DNA of 64,000 nucleotides from DAIMFL01 sp964372215 (GCA_964372215.1 CAYJQC010000018.1:1-64000); one strand, 5' to 3'. Numbered from the stretch's first letter, positions 28,310 through 37,370 are shown. The notes: generated by a model not told the origin, from the letters alone. Numbers and translations: made by a program.

Positions 28310-29650
28310 TTGAACACCACCGTCAGGCCGCCCGAGGCGGAGCCGGTCTCCGCCGGCGCCGATGGCGGTTCCGCTGTCCGGGCCTTGGTGCTCTGTCCGC
28401 TGCTGCGCGGGGTTGCGCATGGCGGACGCATGCCGGAATCGATCGTCGACGAGGCGGTCGGCCTGGCCCGCGCGATCAATCTCGACGTGGTGCATGGCGA
28501 GCCCGTCAAGGTGGTGCGGCCGCGGCCGGCGACCCTGCTCGGCAGCGGCACGGTCGAGACCTTCAAGGAGCTGATCGCGGCCCAGCAGATCGGGCTGGTG
28601 GTGATCGACGCGCCGCTCTCGCCGGTCCAGCAGCGCAATCTCGAGCGCGCCTGGAGCTGCAAGGTGATCGACCGCACCGGGCTGATCCTGGAGATCTTCG
28701 GCGAGCGGGCCCGGACCAAGGAAGGCCAGCTCCAGGTCGAGCTCGCGGCGCTGACCTATCAGCGCAGCCGGCTGGTGCGCTCCTGGACCCATCTCGAGCG
28801 CCAGCGCGGCGGCTTCGGCTTTCTCGGCGGTCCCGGCGAATCCCAGCTCGAGATGGACCGCCGGCTGATCGGCGATCGCATCATCCGCATCAAGCGCGAC
28901 CTCGAGGAGGTGAAGCGCACCCGCGGCCTGCACCGCCGGGCGCGCAGCCGCGTGCCCTATCCGGTGGTGGCTCTGGTCGGCTACACCAATGCCGGCAAGT
29001 CGACTCTGTTCAACCGCCTGACCAGCGCCACGGTGATGGCCAAGGACCTGCTGTTCGCGACCCTCGACCCCACCATGCGGGCGGTCGCGCTGCCGTCGGG
29101 GCGGACCATCATCCTGTCCGACACCGTGGGATTCATTTCCGACCTGCCGACCGCCCTGGTGGCCGCCTTCCGCGCCACCCTGGAGGAAGTGCAGGGCGCC
29201 GACGTGATCCTCCATGTCCGCGACATCGCCCATCCCGACAGCGCCGCGCAGCTGGGCGACGTCGAGACGGTGCTGCGCGACCTCGGCCTGGCCGAGCAGG
29301 TCGATGGCGGGCAGGTGGTCGAGCTGCTGAACAAGATCGACCTGCTCGCGCCGGAGGCCCGCCGGGTGCTGGTCGAGCAGGTCAATCGCGCGCCCAGCCA
29401 GCTGCCGATTTCGGCGGCGACGGGCGAGGGGGTCGAGGCGCTGCTGGCCGAGATCGACAACCGCCTGGCCGCCGCCTGGCAGATCGTCGAGTACCGGCTG
29501 CCCCATGGCCAGGGCGGCAACATCGCCTGGCTGTACGCTCATGGCCAGGTGCTGGAGCGGCGCGACGAGGAGGACTGCGCCTGCCTGCGGGTCCGCCTCG
29601 ATCCGGCCGATGTCAGCCGGTTCGAGCGCATGACCCGGCAGCCGCGCTGA
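28310..29650 (+). CDS. hflX: Ribosome-splitting GTPase HflX
   Basis: About 446 residues. The N-terminal HflX domain (RPATLLGSGTVE...) is followed by a linker RLIGDRIIRIKRDLEEVKRTR. The G domain has G1 VGYTNAGKSTLFNRL, G3 DTVGFISDLP and G4 NKIDLL. HflX binds the 50S subunit and rescues stalled ribosomes under stress. The start is ambiguous: a GTG at 28283 would overlap hfq by 26 bp. A TTG at 28310 is preferred because AGGAGGGGGA, inside the end of hfq, is then properly placed upstream. Confidence 0.93.
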   Translation: MNTTVRPPEAEPVSAGADGGSAVRALVLCPLLRGVAHGGRMPESIVDEAVGLARAINLDVVHGEPVKVVRPRPATLLGSGTVETFKELIAAQQIGLVVIDAPLSPVQQRNLERAWSCKVIDRTGLILEIFGERARTKEGQLQVELAALTYQRSRLVRSWTHLERQRGGFGFLGGPGESQLEMDRRLIGDRIIRIKRDLEEVKRTRGLHRRARSRVPYPVVALVGYTNAGKSTLFNRLTSATVMAKDLLFATLDPTMRAVALPSGRTIILSDTVGFISDLPTALVAAFRATLEEVQGADVILHVRDIAHPDSAAQLGDVETVLRDLGLAEQVDGGQVVELLNKIDLLAPEARRVLVEQVNRAPSQLPISAATGEGVEALLAEIDNRLAAAWQIVEYRLPHGQGGNIAWLYAHGQVLERRDEEDCACLRVRLDPADVSRFERMTRQPR

Positions 29651-29657
29651 GCGCGCC

Positions 29658-30479
29658 ATGAAACCCGACATCGACAAGGTGGCCGCGCTGCTGGCCGAGG
29701 TCGCGGCGGTCGAGATCCTGCCGCGCTTCGAGCGGCTGGCGGCGCACGAGGTGCGCGAGAAGGGGCCGGGCGATCTGGTGACGGTGGCCGACGAGGCCTC
29801 GGAGGCGTGGCTCACGCCGCGCCTTCTCGACCTGCTGCCGGGCTCGATGGTGTTGGGCGAGGAGGCGGCGGCGGCCGATCCCGACCTGCTGCGCCGGCTC
29901 GACGAGGCCGACTCCCTGTGGCTGATCGACCCGATCGACGGCACCGCGAACTTCGCCGCCGGACGGCCGCGCTTCGCCGTGATGGTCGCCTATATCAGCC
30001 GCGGCCACGTGATCGGCGCCTGGATCTACGATCCGATCGGCCGCCGCATGGCGGTGGCGGAGCGGGGCGGCGGCGCCTTCCTCGACGGCAACCGGCTGCG
30101 GGTCGCGGCGCCGCCGGGCAGCCTCGCCGAGCTCCGAGGCACGCTCCATGCCGGCCAGTTCGGCGATCCCGAGCTGCGCCAGCGCGTGCAGTCGCGCCGC
30201 CACCTGGTGGACAGCGTCAAGAGCCTGCGCTGCGCCGGGCTCGAGTACATGCGGCTGGCCGAGGGCCAGATCCATTTCTGCCTGTACACCCGGCTGATGC
30301 CGTGGGACCACGCCCCCGGCGTGCTGCTGCATGCCGAGGCGGGCGGCCACGCCGGCTATCTCGAGGGCGGCGCCTTCGACCCCGCGCGCATCGACATGAG
30401 CGGCCTGCTGCTGGCGCTCGATGGGCGGAGCTGGCAGGCCCTGCATGATGTGTTGCTCGGGCCGGAAGTCACTCGCTAG
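29658..30479 (+). CDS. Inositol monophosphatase family protein
   Basis: A 273-residue Mg2+-dependent phosphatase of the IMPase/CysQ/SuhB fold. Metal motifs seen: LGEEAAA near residue 63, the core DPIDGTANF near 91-99, and the C-terminal PWDHAPGVLLHAEAGG near 213-228. The substrate could be inositol phosphate, PAP or a histidinol-phosphate-like molecule, and the motifs do not discriminate. It lies 7 bp behind hflX in the same direction and probably shares its transcript. Confidence 0.88.
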   Translation: MKPDIDKVAALLAEVAAVEILPRFERLAAHEVREKGPGDLVTVADEASEAWLTPRLLDLLPGSMVLGEEAAAADPDLLRRLDEADSLWLIDPIDGTANFAAGRPRFAVMVAYISRGHVIGAWIYDPIGRRMAVAERGGGAFLDGNRLRVAAPPGSLAELRGTLHAGQFGDPELRQRVQSRRHLVDSVKSLRCAGLEYMRLAEGQIHFCLYTRLMPWDHAPGVLLHAEAGGHAGYLEGGAFDPARIDMSGLLLALDGRSWQALHDVLLGPEVTR

Positions 30480-30514
30480 GATCGCGATCGAACACGACAC
30501 GGAGGAGAATCGGC

Positions 30515-31384
30515 ATGGCGAAGGTCGCCTTCATCGGCCTGGGCGTGATGGGCTTTCCGATGGCCGGCCATCTGGCTGCCAAGGGCCATGAGGTCACGGT
30601 CTACAACCGCACCGCGGCCAGGGCCGCCGATTGGGCGGCCAAGCATGGCGGCGCTCATGCGCCGACCCCGGCCGGCGCCGCCAAGGGCGCGGAAATCGCG
30701 TTCATCTGCGTCGGCAATGACGACGACCTGCGCAGCGTGGCGTTCGGCGGCGAGGGCGCCCTGGCCGGCCTGGCCAAGGGCGCCATCCTGGTCGACCACA
30801 CCACCGCCTCGGCCGAGGTCGCCCGCGAGATCGGCAAGGCGGCGGCGAAGCAGGGAGTGAAGTTCCTCGATGCGCCGGTATCCGGCGGGCAGGCGGGGGC
30901 CGAGAACGGCAAGCTCACGGTCATGGTCGGGGGCGCGCAGCAGCCGTTCGACACCGCCAAGCCGGTGATCGATTCCTATGCCAAGTCCTGCGTGCTGATG
31001 GGGGCCGTCGGCGCCGGCCAGCTCACCAAGATGGTGAATCAGATCTGTATCGCCGGGCTGGTGCAGGCGCTCGCCGAGGGGCTCAATTTCGCGACCCGCG
31101 CCGGGCTCGACGGCACGCGCGTGGTCGAGGTCATCTCCAAGGGCGCGGCGCAGTCCTGGCAGATGGAGAACCGCGGCGAGACCATGCTCGACGGCAGGTT
31201 CGATTTCGGCTTCGCGGTCGACTGGATGCGCAAGGATCTCGGTATCTGCCTCGACGAGGCCCACAAGAACGGCGCCCGCCTGCCGGTGACCGCATTGGTC
31301 GACCAGTTCTACGCCCAAGTCCAGGCCCGCGGCGGCAACCGCTGGGACACCTCGAGCCTGATCCATCTGTTGACGAACGATTGA
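30515..31384 (+). CDS. NAD(P)-dependent 3-hydroxyisobutyrate dehydrogenase-like reductase
   Basis: A 289-residue beta-hydroxyacid dehydrogenase. The Rossmann start is VAFIGLGVMGFPMAGHLAAKGH (4-25). The substrate-binding segment FLDAPVSGGQAGAENGKLTVMVGG is near residue 118-141, and the catalytic lysine is in GAGQLTKMVNQI near 171. Family members reduce 2-hydroxy-3-oxopropionate, succinic semialdehyde or oxidise 3-hydroxyisobutyrate, and the exact substrate is open. The ribosome site is GGAGGAGAAT. The gene ends in AT-rich DNA, convergent with mazG. Confidence 0.87.
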   Translation: MAKVAFIGLGVMGFPMAGHLAAKGHEVTVYNRTAARAADWAAKHGGAHAPTPAGAAKGAEIAFICVGNDDDLRSVAFGGEGALAGLAKGAILVDHTTASAEVAREIGKAAAKQGVKFLDAPVSGGQAGAENGKLTVMVGGAQQPFDTAKPVIDSYAKSCVLMGAVGAGQLTKMVNQICIAGLVQALAEGLNFATRAGLDGTRVVEVISKGAAQSWQMENRGETMLDGRFDFGFAVDWMRKDLGICLDEAHKNGARLPVTALVDQFYAQVQARGGNRWDTSSLIHLLTND

Positions 31385-31424
31385 TAGATAACATTAATAA
31401 ATGCGTATAAATCGCTGATATTAA

Positions 31425-32261
31425 TTACTTTTCTTCCATTTTTACGCGAACCCAGAGCGCTTCCAGTTCGTCGAGCGACGCGTCCTTGGGGCTGCGACCG
31501 TCCGCCGCGAGCAGGTCCTCGATCCGGCGGAACCGGCGCTCGAACTTGAGGTTGCTGCCGCGCAGCGCACCCTCCGGATCGACCTCCAGGTGGCGCGCCA
31601 GGTTGACCACGGCGAACAGCAGGTCGCCGACCTCGTCGCGCAGCCGGTCCGGCCCGCCGCCGGTCGTCATTTCATGTCGAATTTCAGCGACTTCCTCGGC
31701 GATCTTGTCGAGCACCTGGAGCGCCTCGGGCCAGTCGAAGCCGACCCGCGCCGCGCGTCTCTGCAGCTTCACGGCGCGCAGCAGGGCGGGCAGGCCGGCG
31801 ATCACCCCGTCGAGGGCCCTGGGCCGTGCCCCGGACGCCGTCGCGGCGGCGCTGCGCTCGGCTTCCTTCTGGGCCTCCCAGGCGACGGTCTGGGCCGCGG
31901 CGCCGTCCACCCGGGCCTCGCCAAAGACATGCGGATGGCGCCGGATCATCTTGTCGGAAATGGCATTCGCCACCGCGGCAAAGTCGAAGCCGCCGGATTC
32001 CCGGGACATCTGGGCGTAGAACACCACCTGGAACAAGAGGTCGCCGAGCTCGCCCTCGAGCTCGCCCATGTCGCCGCGCTCGATCGCGTCGGCGACCTCG
32101 TAGGCTTCCTCGATGGTGTGGGGCGCGATGCTGGCGAAGCTCTGCTCGAGATCCCAGGGGCAGCCGCCGACGGGATCGCGCAGCCGGGCCATGATCTCCA
32201 GAAGCCGCGCGATGGCGCCGCCGGAGTTGCTGTCGGTCGGATTGGCGGGCCTGTCCAGCAT
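31425..32261 (-). CDS. mazG: Nucleoside triphosphate pyrophosphohydrolase MazG
   Basis: A 278-residue protein with two MazG domains. The first reads LRDPVGGCPWDLEQSF...EEAYEVADAIERGD...ELGDLLFQVVFYAQM, with the Mg2+-binding EExxE and E/D residues. The second, degenerate copy reads IAEEVAEIRHEM...DEVGDLLFAVVNLARHLEVDP. It hydrolyses NTPs to NMP and pyrophosphate and cleans up non-canonical nucleotides. ATG at 32261 is used because the family N-terminus begins shortly before GGAIARLLEIMARLRDP. A longer start at 32315 exists but is unlike the family. Confidence 0.95.
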   Translation of the reverse strand: MLDRPANPTDSNSGGAIARLLEIMARLRDPVGGCPWDLEQSFASIAPHTIEEAYEVADAIERGDMGELEGELGDLLFQVVFYAQMSRESGGFDFAAVANAISDKMIRRHPHVFGEARVDGAAAQTVAWEAQKEAERSAAATASGARPRALDGVIAGLPALLRAVKLQRRAARVGFDWPEALQVLDKIAEEVAEIRHEMTTGGGPDRLRDEVGDLLFAVVNLARHLEVDPEGALRGSNLKFERRFRRIEDLLAADGRSPKDASLDELEALWVRVKMEEK

Positions 32262-32314
32262 GGCCGCGACCTTAACGAACCGACGATCGCGGCGGAAGGG
32301 CACTAAATTCTTCA

Positions 32315-32363
32315 CGCCTGAGCCAGGATGGATGAGGTGTCAAACTGCCCCTCGGCTCAGGCG
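32315..32363. terminator. Inverted repeat between the PhnP-like gene and mazG
   Basis: Perfect 10-bp arms CGCCTGAGCC (32315-32324) and GGCTCAGGCG (32354-32363) with a 29-base loop. The position fits a 3' hairpin of the minus-strand PhnP-like transcript, though it lies over 160 bp from that stop. The loop is long for an intrinsic terminator, so protein binding is possible. Confidence 0.35.
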
Positions 32364-32383
32364 CAGCATCATTCTATATTTCG

Positions 32384-32399
32384 CATAATGTATATTATG
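32384..32399. promoter_or_regulatory. AT-rich palindrome upstream of mazG
   Basis: CATAAT (32384-32389) and ATTATG (32394-32399) form a short palindrome around GTAT in an otherwise GC-rich region, about 120 bp upstream of the mazG start. It may be a promoter element or operator. This is inferred from composition only. Confidence 0.25.
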
Positions 32400-32527
32400 G
32401 AAAATACGAAACTGTTTCGGATCAGCCGCCTGGTTTGGTTAATGGCTCCCCAGGGGTGGTTGCGGAGCGTTCGCGCGGCGCGCCGGCCATTCAGGACTCA
32501 GCTCACCGATGAACCGCAACGCGAATC

Positions 32528-33352
32528 CTACCCGGCGATCTCCGCCACCAGCCCGTCATAGGCCGGCTCGACCCCTGGCGGACAGCGGCGCGCGACCTCG
32601 TCGTAGTCGGTCATGTGGTTCATGTGGGTCAGGATGGCGCGGCGCGGTTTGAGTCGCTCGATCCAGGCCAGCGCTTTGTCGAGATGGGCGTGGGTCAGAT
32701 GCGGCTCGAAGCGCAGGCAGTCGACGATCCAGAGATCGAGATCCCCGAGCCGGTCCAGGGATTCCTCGGGCAGTTCGACCACGTCGGTCGAATAGGCCAT
32801 GCCGCCGGCCAGCCGCCCGTCGGGCCCAGCGCGGCCGCCGACCCGAAAGCCGGTGCTCATGGTGCCGAGGCCGTGATCCTGGTCGAACGGCACCACCGGC
32901 ACCTCGCCCACGCAAAACGGCCCGTCGATCAGCCGCGCCGCCAGGAACGGCCGGTACAGCGTGCCCGACCCCGCTTCGACTTGGCGGAAGATGTAGTCGA
33001 AGCGCCCGGCGATCGAGGCCAGGGTTTCCCTGGTGCCGTAGGCGTCGAGCGGCGGCACGCCCTTGCCGCGGCGCAGGAACCGCAGATCGTCGATGCCGTG
33101 GGTGTGGTCGGCATGGTCGTGGGTGAACAGCACCGCGTCGAGGTGGGAGGTCTTCGCGTCCAGCAGCTGCTCGCGCAGATCGGGCGAAGCGTCGATCAGG
33201 ATCGCCTGGCCGGCGGTCTCGACCAGCACTGAGACCCGGCGCCGGCGATTCCGGGGATTGGCCGGATTGCAGGCGCCCCAGTCGTCGCCGAGCAGCGGCA
33301 CCCCGCCCGAGCCGCCGCAGCCGAGCACGGTCACCCGCATGGCCGTCGTCAT
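32528..33352 (-). CDS. MBL-fold metallohydrolase, PhnP-like
   Basis: A 274-residue metallo-beta-lactamase-fold protein. The metal motif is FTHDHADHTHGIDDLR near residues 76-91, with further His residues in FDQDHGLGT and LTHMNHMTDYDE. The N-terminus VTVLGCGGSGGVPLLGDDWGACNPANPRNRRRR is typical of the PhnP group (cyclic phosphodiesterase) commonly found next to tatD. The ATG at 33352 overlaps the tatD stop by 4 bp. No other phn genes are present, so a general phosphodiesterase role is likelier than phosphonate use. Confidence 0.88.
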   Translation of the reverse strand: MTTAMRVTVLGCGGSGGVPLLGDDWGACNPANPRNRRRRVSVLVETAGQAILIDASPDLREQLLDAKTSHLDAVLFTHDHADHTHGIDDLRFLRRGKGVPPLDAYGTRETLASIAGRFDYIFRQVEAGSGTLYRPFLAARLIDGPFCVGEVPVVPFDQDHGLGTMSTGFRVGGRAGPDGRLAGGMAYSTDVVELPEESLDRLGDLDLWIVDCLRFEPHLTHAHLDKALAWIERLKPRRAILTHMNHMTDYDEVARRCPPGVEPAYDGLVAEIAG

Positions 33353-34164
33353 CGGCCGGCCATGTCCTTGGGGCGCGGCACCTTGGCGAACAGGCGGAAG
33401 AAGTTCTCTGTGGTCTGGGCCGCCAGGGCCTCCGGCGCCACGTTCCGGAGCCCGGCGACGCAGGACGCGGTGTGGGCGACGAAGGCCGGCTCGTTGCGCT
33501 TGCCGCGCTTCGGCACCGGCGCGAGATAGGGCGCGTCGGTCTCGACCAGCAGCCGGTCATCCGGCACCTCGGCGGCGATCGCCCGCAGCTCGACCGCGTT
33601 CTTGAATGTGACGATGCCGGACAGCGAGATGTAGAAGCCGAGATCGAGGGCGCCGGTCGACAGCGCGCGGGTCGAGGAGAAGCAGTGGATCACGCCGGTG
33701 AGCCGCCCCGCGCCCGCGGCGCCCTCGCCCTCGACGCCCTCGCGCAGCAGCGCCACGGTGTCGGTGTCGGCGTCGCGGGAGTGGACGATGAGCGGCAGCC
33801 CGGTAGCGCGCGCCGCCCGGATATGCAGGCGGAACACCTCCTGCTGCCGCATGCGCGGGCTCTTGCCATAGAAGTAGTCGAGCCCGGCCTCGCCGATGCC
33901 GACCACCTTGGGATGCCGCGCGATCGCCACGATGCGCTCCACCGTCACGCCTTCCTCGGCCGCCGCCTCGTGCGGATGGACGCCGACCGTGCAGCAGATG
34001 TCGTCGTAGCGCTCGGCGATCGCCAGCACCTGGTCGAACGCGCTCAGCCGGGTGCAGATCGTCAGCATGCGGCCGACCCCGACCGCGCGCGCGCGCTCGA
34101 TCACCGCGTCGAGCTCGGCGGCGAAATCGGGGAAATCGAGGTGACAGTGGCTGTCGACCAGCAT
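33349..34164 (-). CDS. tatD: TatD-family metal-dependent hydrolase (DNase)
   Basis: A 271-residue TIM-barrel hydrolase. It starts MLVDSHCHLDF with the metal ligands His6 and His8. VGIGEAGLDYFY carries the conserved Glu, LPLIVHSRDADTD and GVIHCFSS the later His residues, and ETDAPYLAP the C-terminal Asp. TatD-type enzymes are exonucleases on DNA or D-aminoacyl-tRNA. In relatives it follows metG directly, but here two PaaK-like genes lie between them on the other strand. Confidence 0.93.
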   Translation of the reverse strand: MLVDSHCHLDFPDFAAELDAVIERARAVGVGRMLTICTRLSAFDQVLAIAERYDDICCTVGVHPHEAAAEEGVTVERIVAIARHPKVVGIGEAGLDYFYGKSPRMRQQEVFRLHIRAARATGLPLIVHSRDADTDTVALLREGVEGEGAAGAGRLTGVIHCFSSTRALSTGALDLGFYISLSGIVTFKNAVELRAIAAEVPDDRLLVETDAPYLAPVPKRGKRNEPAFVAHTASCVAGLRNVAPEALAAQTTENFFRLFAKVPRPKDMAGR

Positions 34165-34319
34165 CCGGGCGGCCCTTCCTTGCAAGCCGGCCGGGAACCT
34201 AGCGAATAACCGCGCGCGATGCCACCCGCAGCCGGCAGCCGAGGGATTCCCGTACCGCCCTGCCCGGTCTACCCTCGGCCAACGACTCCTCCCGAGTCCC
34301 TCCCCGCCGCGGAGTCCCG

Positions 34320-35729
34320 ATGGCATCGCCGCCCGTCCCTGCCCAGCTCCGGGCCACCGCGGTTCCCGGCATCCTCTGGCCGGCCCTGACGCGGGGGCCG
34401 CTGGCGGGGCGGCTGGCCGACTTGGCGGCCCAGCTCGAGGACAGCCAGTGGTGGCCGGCGGAGCGGCTGCGGGCGCGGCAATACCGCCAGCTGGCGGCGC
34501 TGCTGGTCCATTGCGCCCGCCATGTGCCGTTCTATCGCGAGCGCCTGGCGGAAGCCGACTACCGGCCGGGCAAGCCGTTGTCGCCGGAGACCTGGCAGCG
34601 CCTGCCGATCCTGACCCGGGCCGAGGCCCAGGCTGCCGGCGCGGCGCTGGCGGCCGAGCGCATGCCGCCGGGCCATGGCGGCACCTCGGTGGTGCGCACC
34701 TCGGGCTCGACCGGCATGCCGGTGGTGATCACCAAGACCGCGGTCGCCAGCCTGTTCTGGAATGGATTCGTGCTGCGCGATCACCGCTGGCATGGCCACG
34801 ACCTGTCGCGGCGCCTGGCCGCCATCCGGGCCATGGAGGACGGCGTCGGCCAGTACCCTGGCGGGCTGCGCACCCGGTCGTGGAGCCGGACCACCGCGCT
34901 GGTGCAGCCGACCGGTCCGGCCTTCGGGCTGGCGATCACCGCCACCACCGCGCAGCAGCTCGACTGGCTGCATCGGGTGCGCCCGGACTACCTGCTGTCC
35001 TATCCTTCGGCGCTCGCCGGGCTGGCCGATTTCGCCGGCCGCACCGGCGCCGCACTGCCGCCGCTGCTGGGGCTGCAGTCGTTCGGCGAGACCTGCACCG
35101 ACGACGCGCGGGCGACCTGCCGGGCGGCCTGGGGCCTGCGCATCGCCGACTGCTATACGACCCAGGAAGTCGGCTACATCGCGCTCGAATGCCCCGACCA
35201 CGAGGGCAGCTATCACATCCAGTCGGAAGGCGTGCTGGTCGAGGTGCTCGACGACGCCGGCCAGCCCTGTGCGCCCGGCCAGACCGGCCGGCTGGTGGCC
35301 ACGCCGCTGCACAACTTCGCCATGCCGCTGATCCGCTACGAGGTCGGCGACCTGGCCGAGGTCGGCGCGCCCTGTGCCTGCGGTCGCGGCCTGCCGGTGC
35401 TGTCGCGAGTCGGCGGACGGGTGCGCCATGTTCTGCGCCTGGCCGGTGGCGACACGCTGTGGCCGCGCATGCGCGCGGGCACCTACCGGGAAGTCGCGCC
35501 GATCCGCCAGTTCCAGCTCGCCCAGCTCGCCCTCGACCGGCTCGAGGTCCGCCTGGTGGTCGAGCGGCCGCTGACCGCCGACGAGGAGGATCAGCTGCGC
35601 CAGCGCATCCGCCAGCGCCTGGGCGGCCGGGCGTTCCAGATCGGGTTCAGTTATCGCGACGAAATCCCGCGCAGTTCCGGCGGCAAGTACGAGGACGTGC
35701 GCTGCGAGATTCCCGAAGTCCGGGGATGA
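34320..35729 (+). CDS. PaaK/CapK-like adenylate-forming enzyme (first of a tandem pair)
   Basis: A 469-residue member of the phenylacetate-CoA ligase-like family. The ATP loop is VVRTSGSTGMPVVITK near residues 121-136. The acceptor region has CYTTQEVGYIALECPDH, the Asp of YEVGDLAEVGAPCACGRGLPV is near 340-360, and the C-terminal SGGKYEDVRCE supplies the late lysine. Such proteins adenylate carboxylic acids, and CapK relatives occur in surface polysaccharide clusters. No other phenylacetate genes are here. It shares much of its length with the next gene, which shows a tandem duplication. It lies on the strand opposite the surrounding housekeeping block. Confidence 0.8.
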   Translation: MASPPVPAQLRATAVPGILWPALTRGPLAGRLADLAAQLEDSQWWPAERLRARQYRQLAALLVHCARHVPFYRERLAEADYRPGKPLSPETWQRLPILTRAEAQAAGAALAAERMPPGHGGTSVVRTSGSTGMPVVITKTAVASLFWNGFVLRDHRWHGHDLSRRLAAIRAMEDGVGQYPGGLRTRSWSRTTALVQPTGPAFGLAITATTAQQLDWLHRVRPDYLLSYPSALAGLADFAGRTGAALPPLLGLQSFGETCTDDARATCRAAWGLRIADCYTTQEVGYIALECPDHEGSYHIQSEGVLVEVLDDAGQPCAPGQTGRLVATPLHNFAMPLIRYEVGDLAEVGAPCACGRGLPVLSRVGGRVRHVLRLAGGDTLWPRMRAGTYREVAPIRQFQLAQLALDRLEVRLVVERPLTADEEDQLRQRIRQRLGGRAFQIGFSYRDEIPRSSGGKYEDVRCEIPEVRG

Positions 35730-35823
35730 CCGGCCTCGGGATCGCCGCTCGGCCCGCCAGGTCATTTCTTAACCCGGAATCCCGCCCAATGGCCCGGGAC
35801 CTCCGCGCACTGGCAGGCCGTCG

Positions 35824-37263
35824 ATGACGCAGAAGCTCACCGTTCGCAGGAATCGCTTTCCCGCCGCCGCGTCGGCGGTGCCGGGCATGCTGTGGCCGGC
35901 GCTGCCGAGCGGGACTGCGGCGCTGATGATGGCGCTCCAGCACCAGCTCGAGCACAGCCAGTGGTGGGCGCCGGACCGCCTGCTGTCCCAGCAGTTCCGC
36001 CAGCTCGAGGCGCTGCTGCGGCACTGCTGGGACAGCGTGCCGTTCCACCGCCCGCGGCTGGAAGCGGCCGGCTGGACGCCGGGCCGGCGGCTCGACATGG
36101 CGATCTGGCGCCAGCTGCCGCTGTTGACCCGCGAGGACATCCAGGCGGCCGGCACGGCGCTGCACAGCGGCGCGCTGCCCAAGGCCCATGGCCGGACCCA
36201 CGTGATCACCACCTCCGGCTCCACCGGCAAGCCGGTCAGCGTGGTCAAGTCCCAGGTCGAGAACATCTACTGGAACGCCCTGCTGATCCGCGACCATCTC
36301 TGGCACCGCCATGATTTCAGCCGCCCGATGGCGGTAATCCGCAATCTCGGCGACGGCGTCGGCCCGCCGCCCCAGGGCCTGCGCCAGCGCAGCTGGGGCT
36401 CGCTGCTGGGCCGGACCTATCAGACCGGCCCGGCCTTCGCGCTCAACATCGTCGCCACCACCGAACAGCAGCTCGACTGGTTGCGCCGCGTGCAGCCGGC
36501 CTATCTCCTCACCCTGGCCTCGGCCGCCCGCGCCCTGGCCGAGCTGGCGCGCGCACGCGGCGTCGCGTTGCCCGCGCTCGAGGCGGTGCAGACCATGGGC
36601 GAAGTCTGTTCCGACGACGTGCGCGAAGCCGTGCGCGCCGCCTGGAACGTGCCGGTGCAGGATGCCTACAGCTCGCAGGAGGTGGGCTACATGGCGCTGC
36701 AATGCCCCGACCACGCGCACTACCACCTGCAGAGCGAGAGCGCGCTGGTCGAGATCCTGGATCAGGCCGGCAATCCCTGCCCTCCCGGACAGTTCGGCCG
36801 GATCGTGGCGACGCCGCTGCATAATTTCGCCATGCCGCTGCTGCGCTACGAGGTCGGCGACCTGGCCGAGGTCGGTGCCCCCTGCCCGTGCGGCCGCGGC
36901 CTGCCGGTCGCCACCCGCATCGCCGGACGGGTCCGCAACATGCTGCGCCTGCCCGATGGCGGCACGATCTGGCCGCGGCTGTCCGAAGCCGCCTATCGCG
37001 AGATCGCGCCGATTCGCCAGTTCCAGGTGGCCCAGGTTGCGCTCGACCGGCTCGAGATGCGGCTGGTGCCGGAGCGGCCGCTGACCGGCGACGAGGAGAC
37101 CGCCTTGCGCGACCGGATCAACGGCCGCATCGGCCATGCCTTCGCCATCGACTTCGTCTACCCGGCGGAAATCCCGCGCGGTCCCGGCGGCAAGTACGAA
37201 GACTTCCGCTGCGAGCTGCCGCCGGCCGAGTCGGCGACCGCCCCCTCACCCAGCTCCGGCTAG
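35824..37263 (+). CDS. PaaK/CapK-like adenylate-forming enzyme (second of a tandem pair)
   Basis: A 479-residue paralogue of the preceding gene, aligned over almost the full length. It has the ATP loop VITTSGSTGKPVSVVK, the acceptor block DAYSSQEVGYMALQCPDH, YEVGDLAEVGAPCPCGRGLPV, and PGGKYEDFRCE at the end. Differences cluster in the N-terminal third and around the acceptor pocket (AYSSQ against CYTTQ), suggesting different substrates. The four cysteines of CPCGRG-type strands resemble a metal site known in the F390-synthetase/PaaK family. Spacing is 94 bp from the first copy. The transcript probably ends at the inverted repeat 37295-37324. Confidence 0.8.
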   Translation: MTQKLTVRRNRFPAAASAVPGMLWPALPSGTAALMMALQHQLEHSQWWAPDRLLSQQFRQLEALLRHCWDSVPFHRPRLEAAGWTPGRRLDMAIWRQLPLLTREDIQAAGTALHSGALPKAHGRTHVITTSGSTGKPVSVVKSQVENIYWNALLIRDHLWHRHDFSRPMAVIRNLGDGVGPPPQGLRQRSWGSLLGRTYQTGPAFALNIVATTEQQLDWLRRVQPAYLLTLASAARALAELARARGVALPALEAVQTMGEVCSDDVREAVRAAWNVPVQDAYSSQEVGYMALQCPDHAHYHLQSESALVEILDQAGNPCPPGQFGRIVATPLHNFAMPLLRYEVGDLAEVGAPCPCGRGLPVATRIAGRVRNMLRLPDGGTIWPRLSEAAYREIAPIRQFQVAQVALDRLEMRLVPERPLTGDEETALRDRINGRIGHAFAIDFVYPAEIPRGPGGKYEDFRCELPPAESATAPSPSSG

Positions 37264-37294
37264 GCTCGGCTGACGCCTCGCCAAGCCTTCGCAA

Positions 37295-37324
37295 CCCTCT
37301 CCCCCACCTTCGTGTGGGAGAGGG
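37295..37324. terminator. CCCTCTCCC-type inverted repeat between convergent genes
   Basis: CCCTCTCCC and GGGAGAGGG arms around a short loop (37295-37324) lie between the ends of the second PaaK-like gene and metG. The same core recurs at 58097-58121, also between convergent genes, so it is probably a repeated bidirectional terminator. Confidence 0.55.
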
Positions 37325-37370
37325 AAGGGTGAGGGGGCGGCGCAGACGCGCGGGACAATCCGCCAGGGCC

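Noticed and set aside
34320..37263. Phenylacetate degradation locus
   Set aside because: None of the other paa genes is present, and the family includes many enzymes with other substrates.
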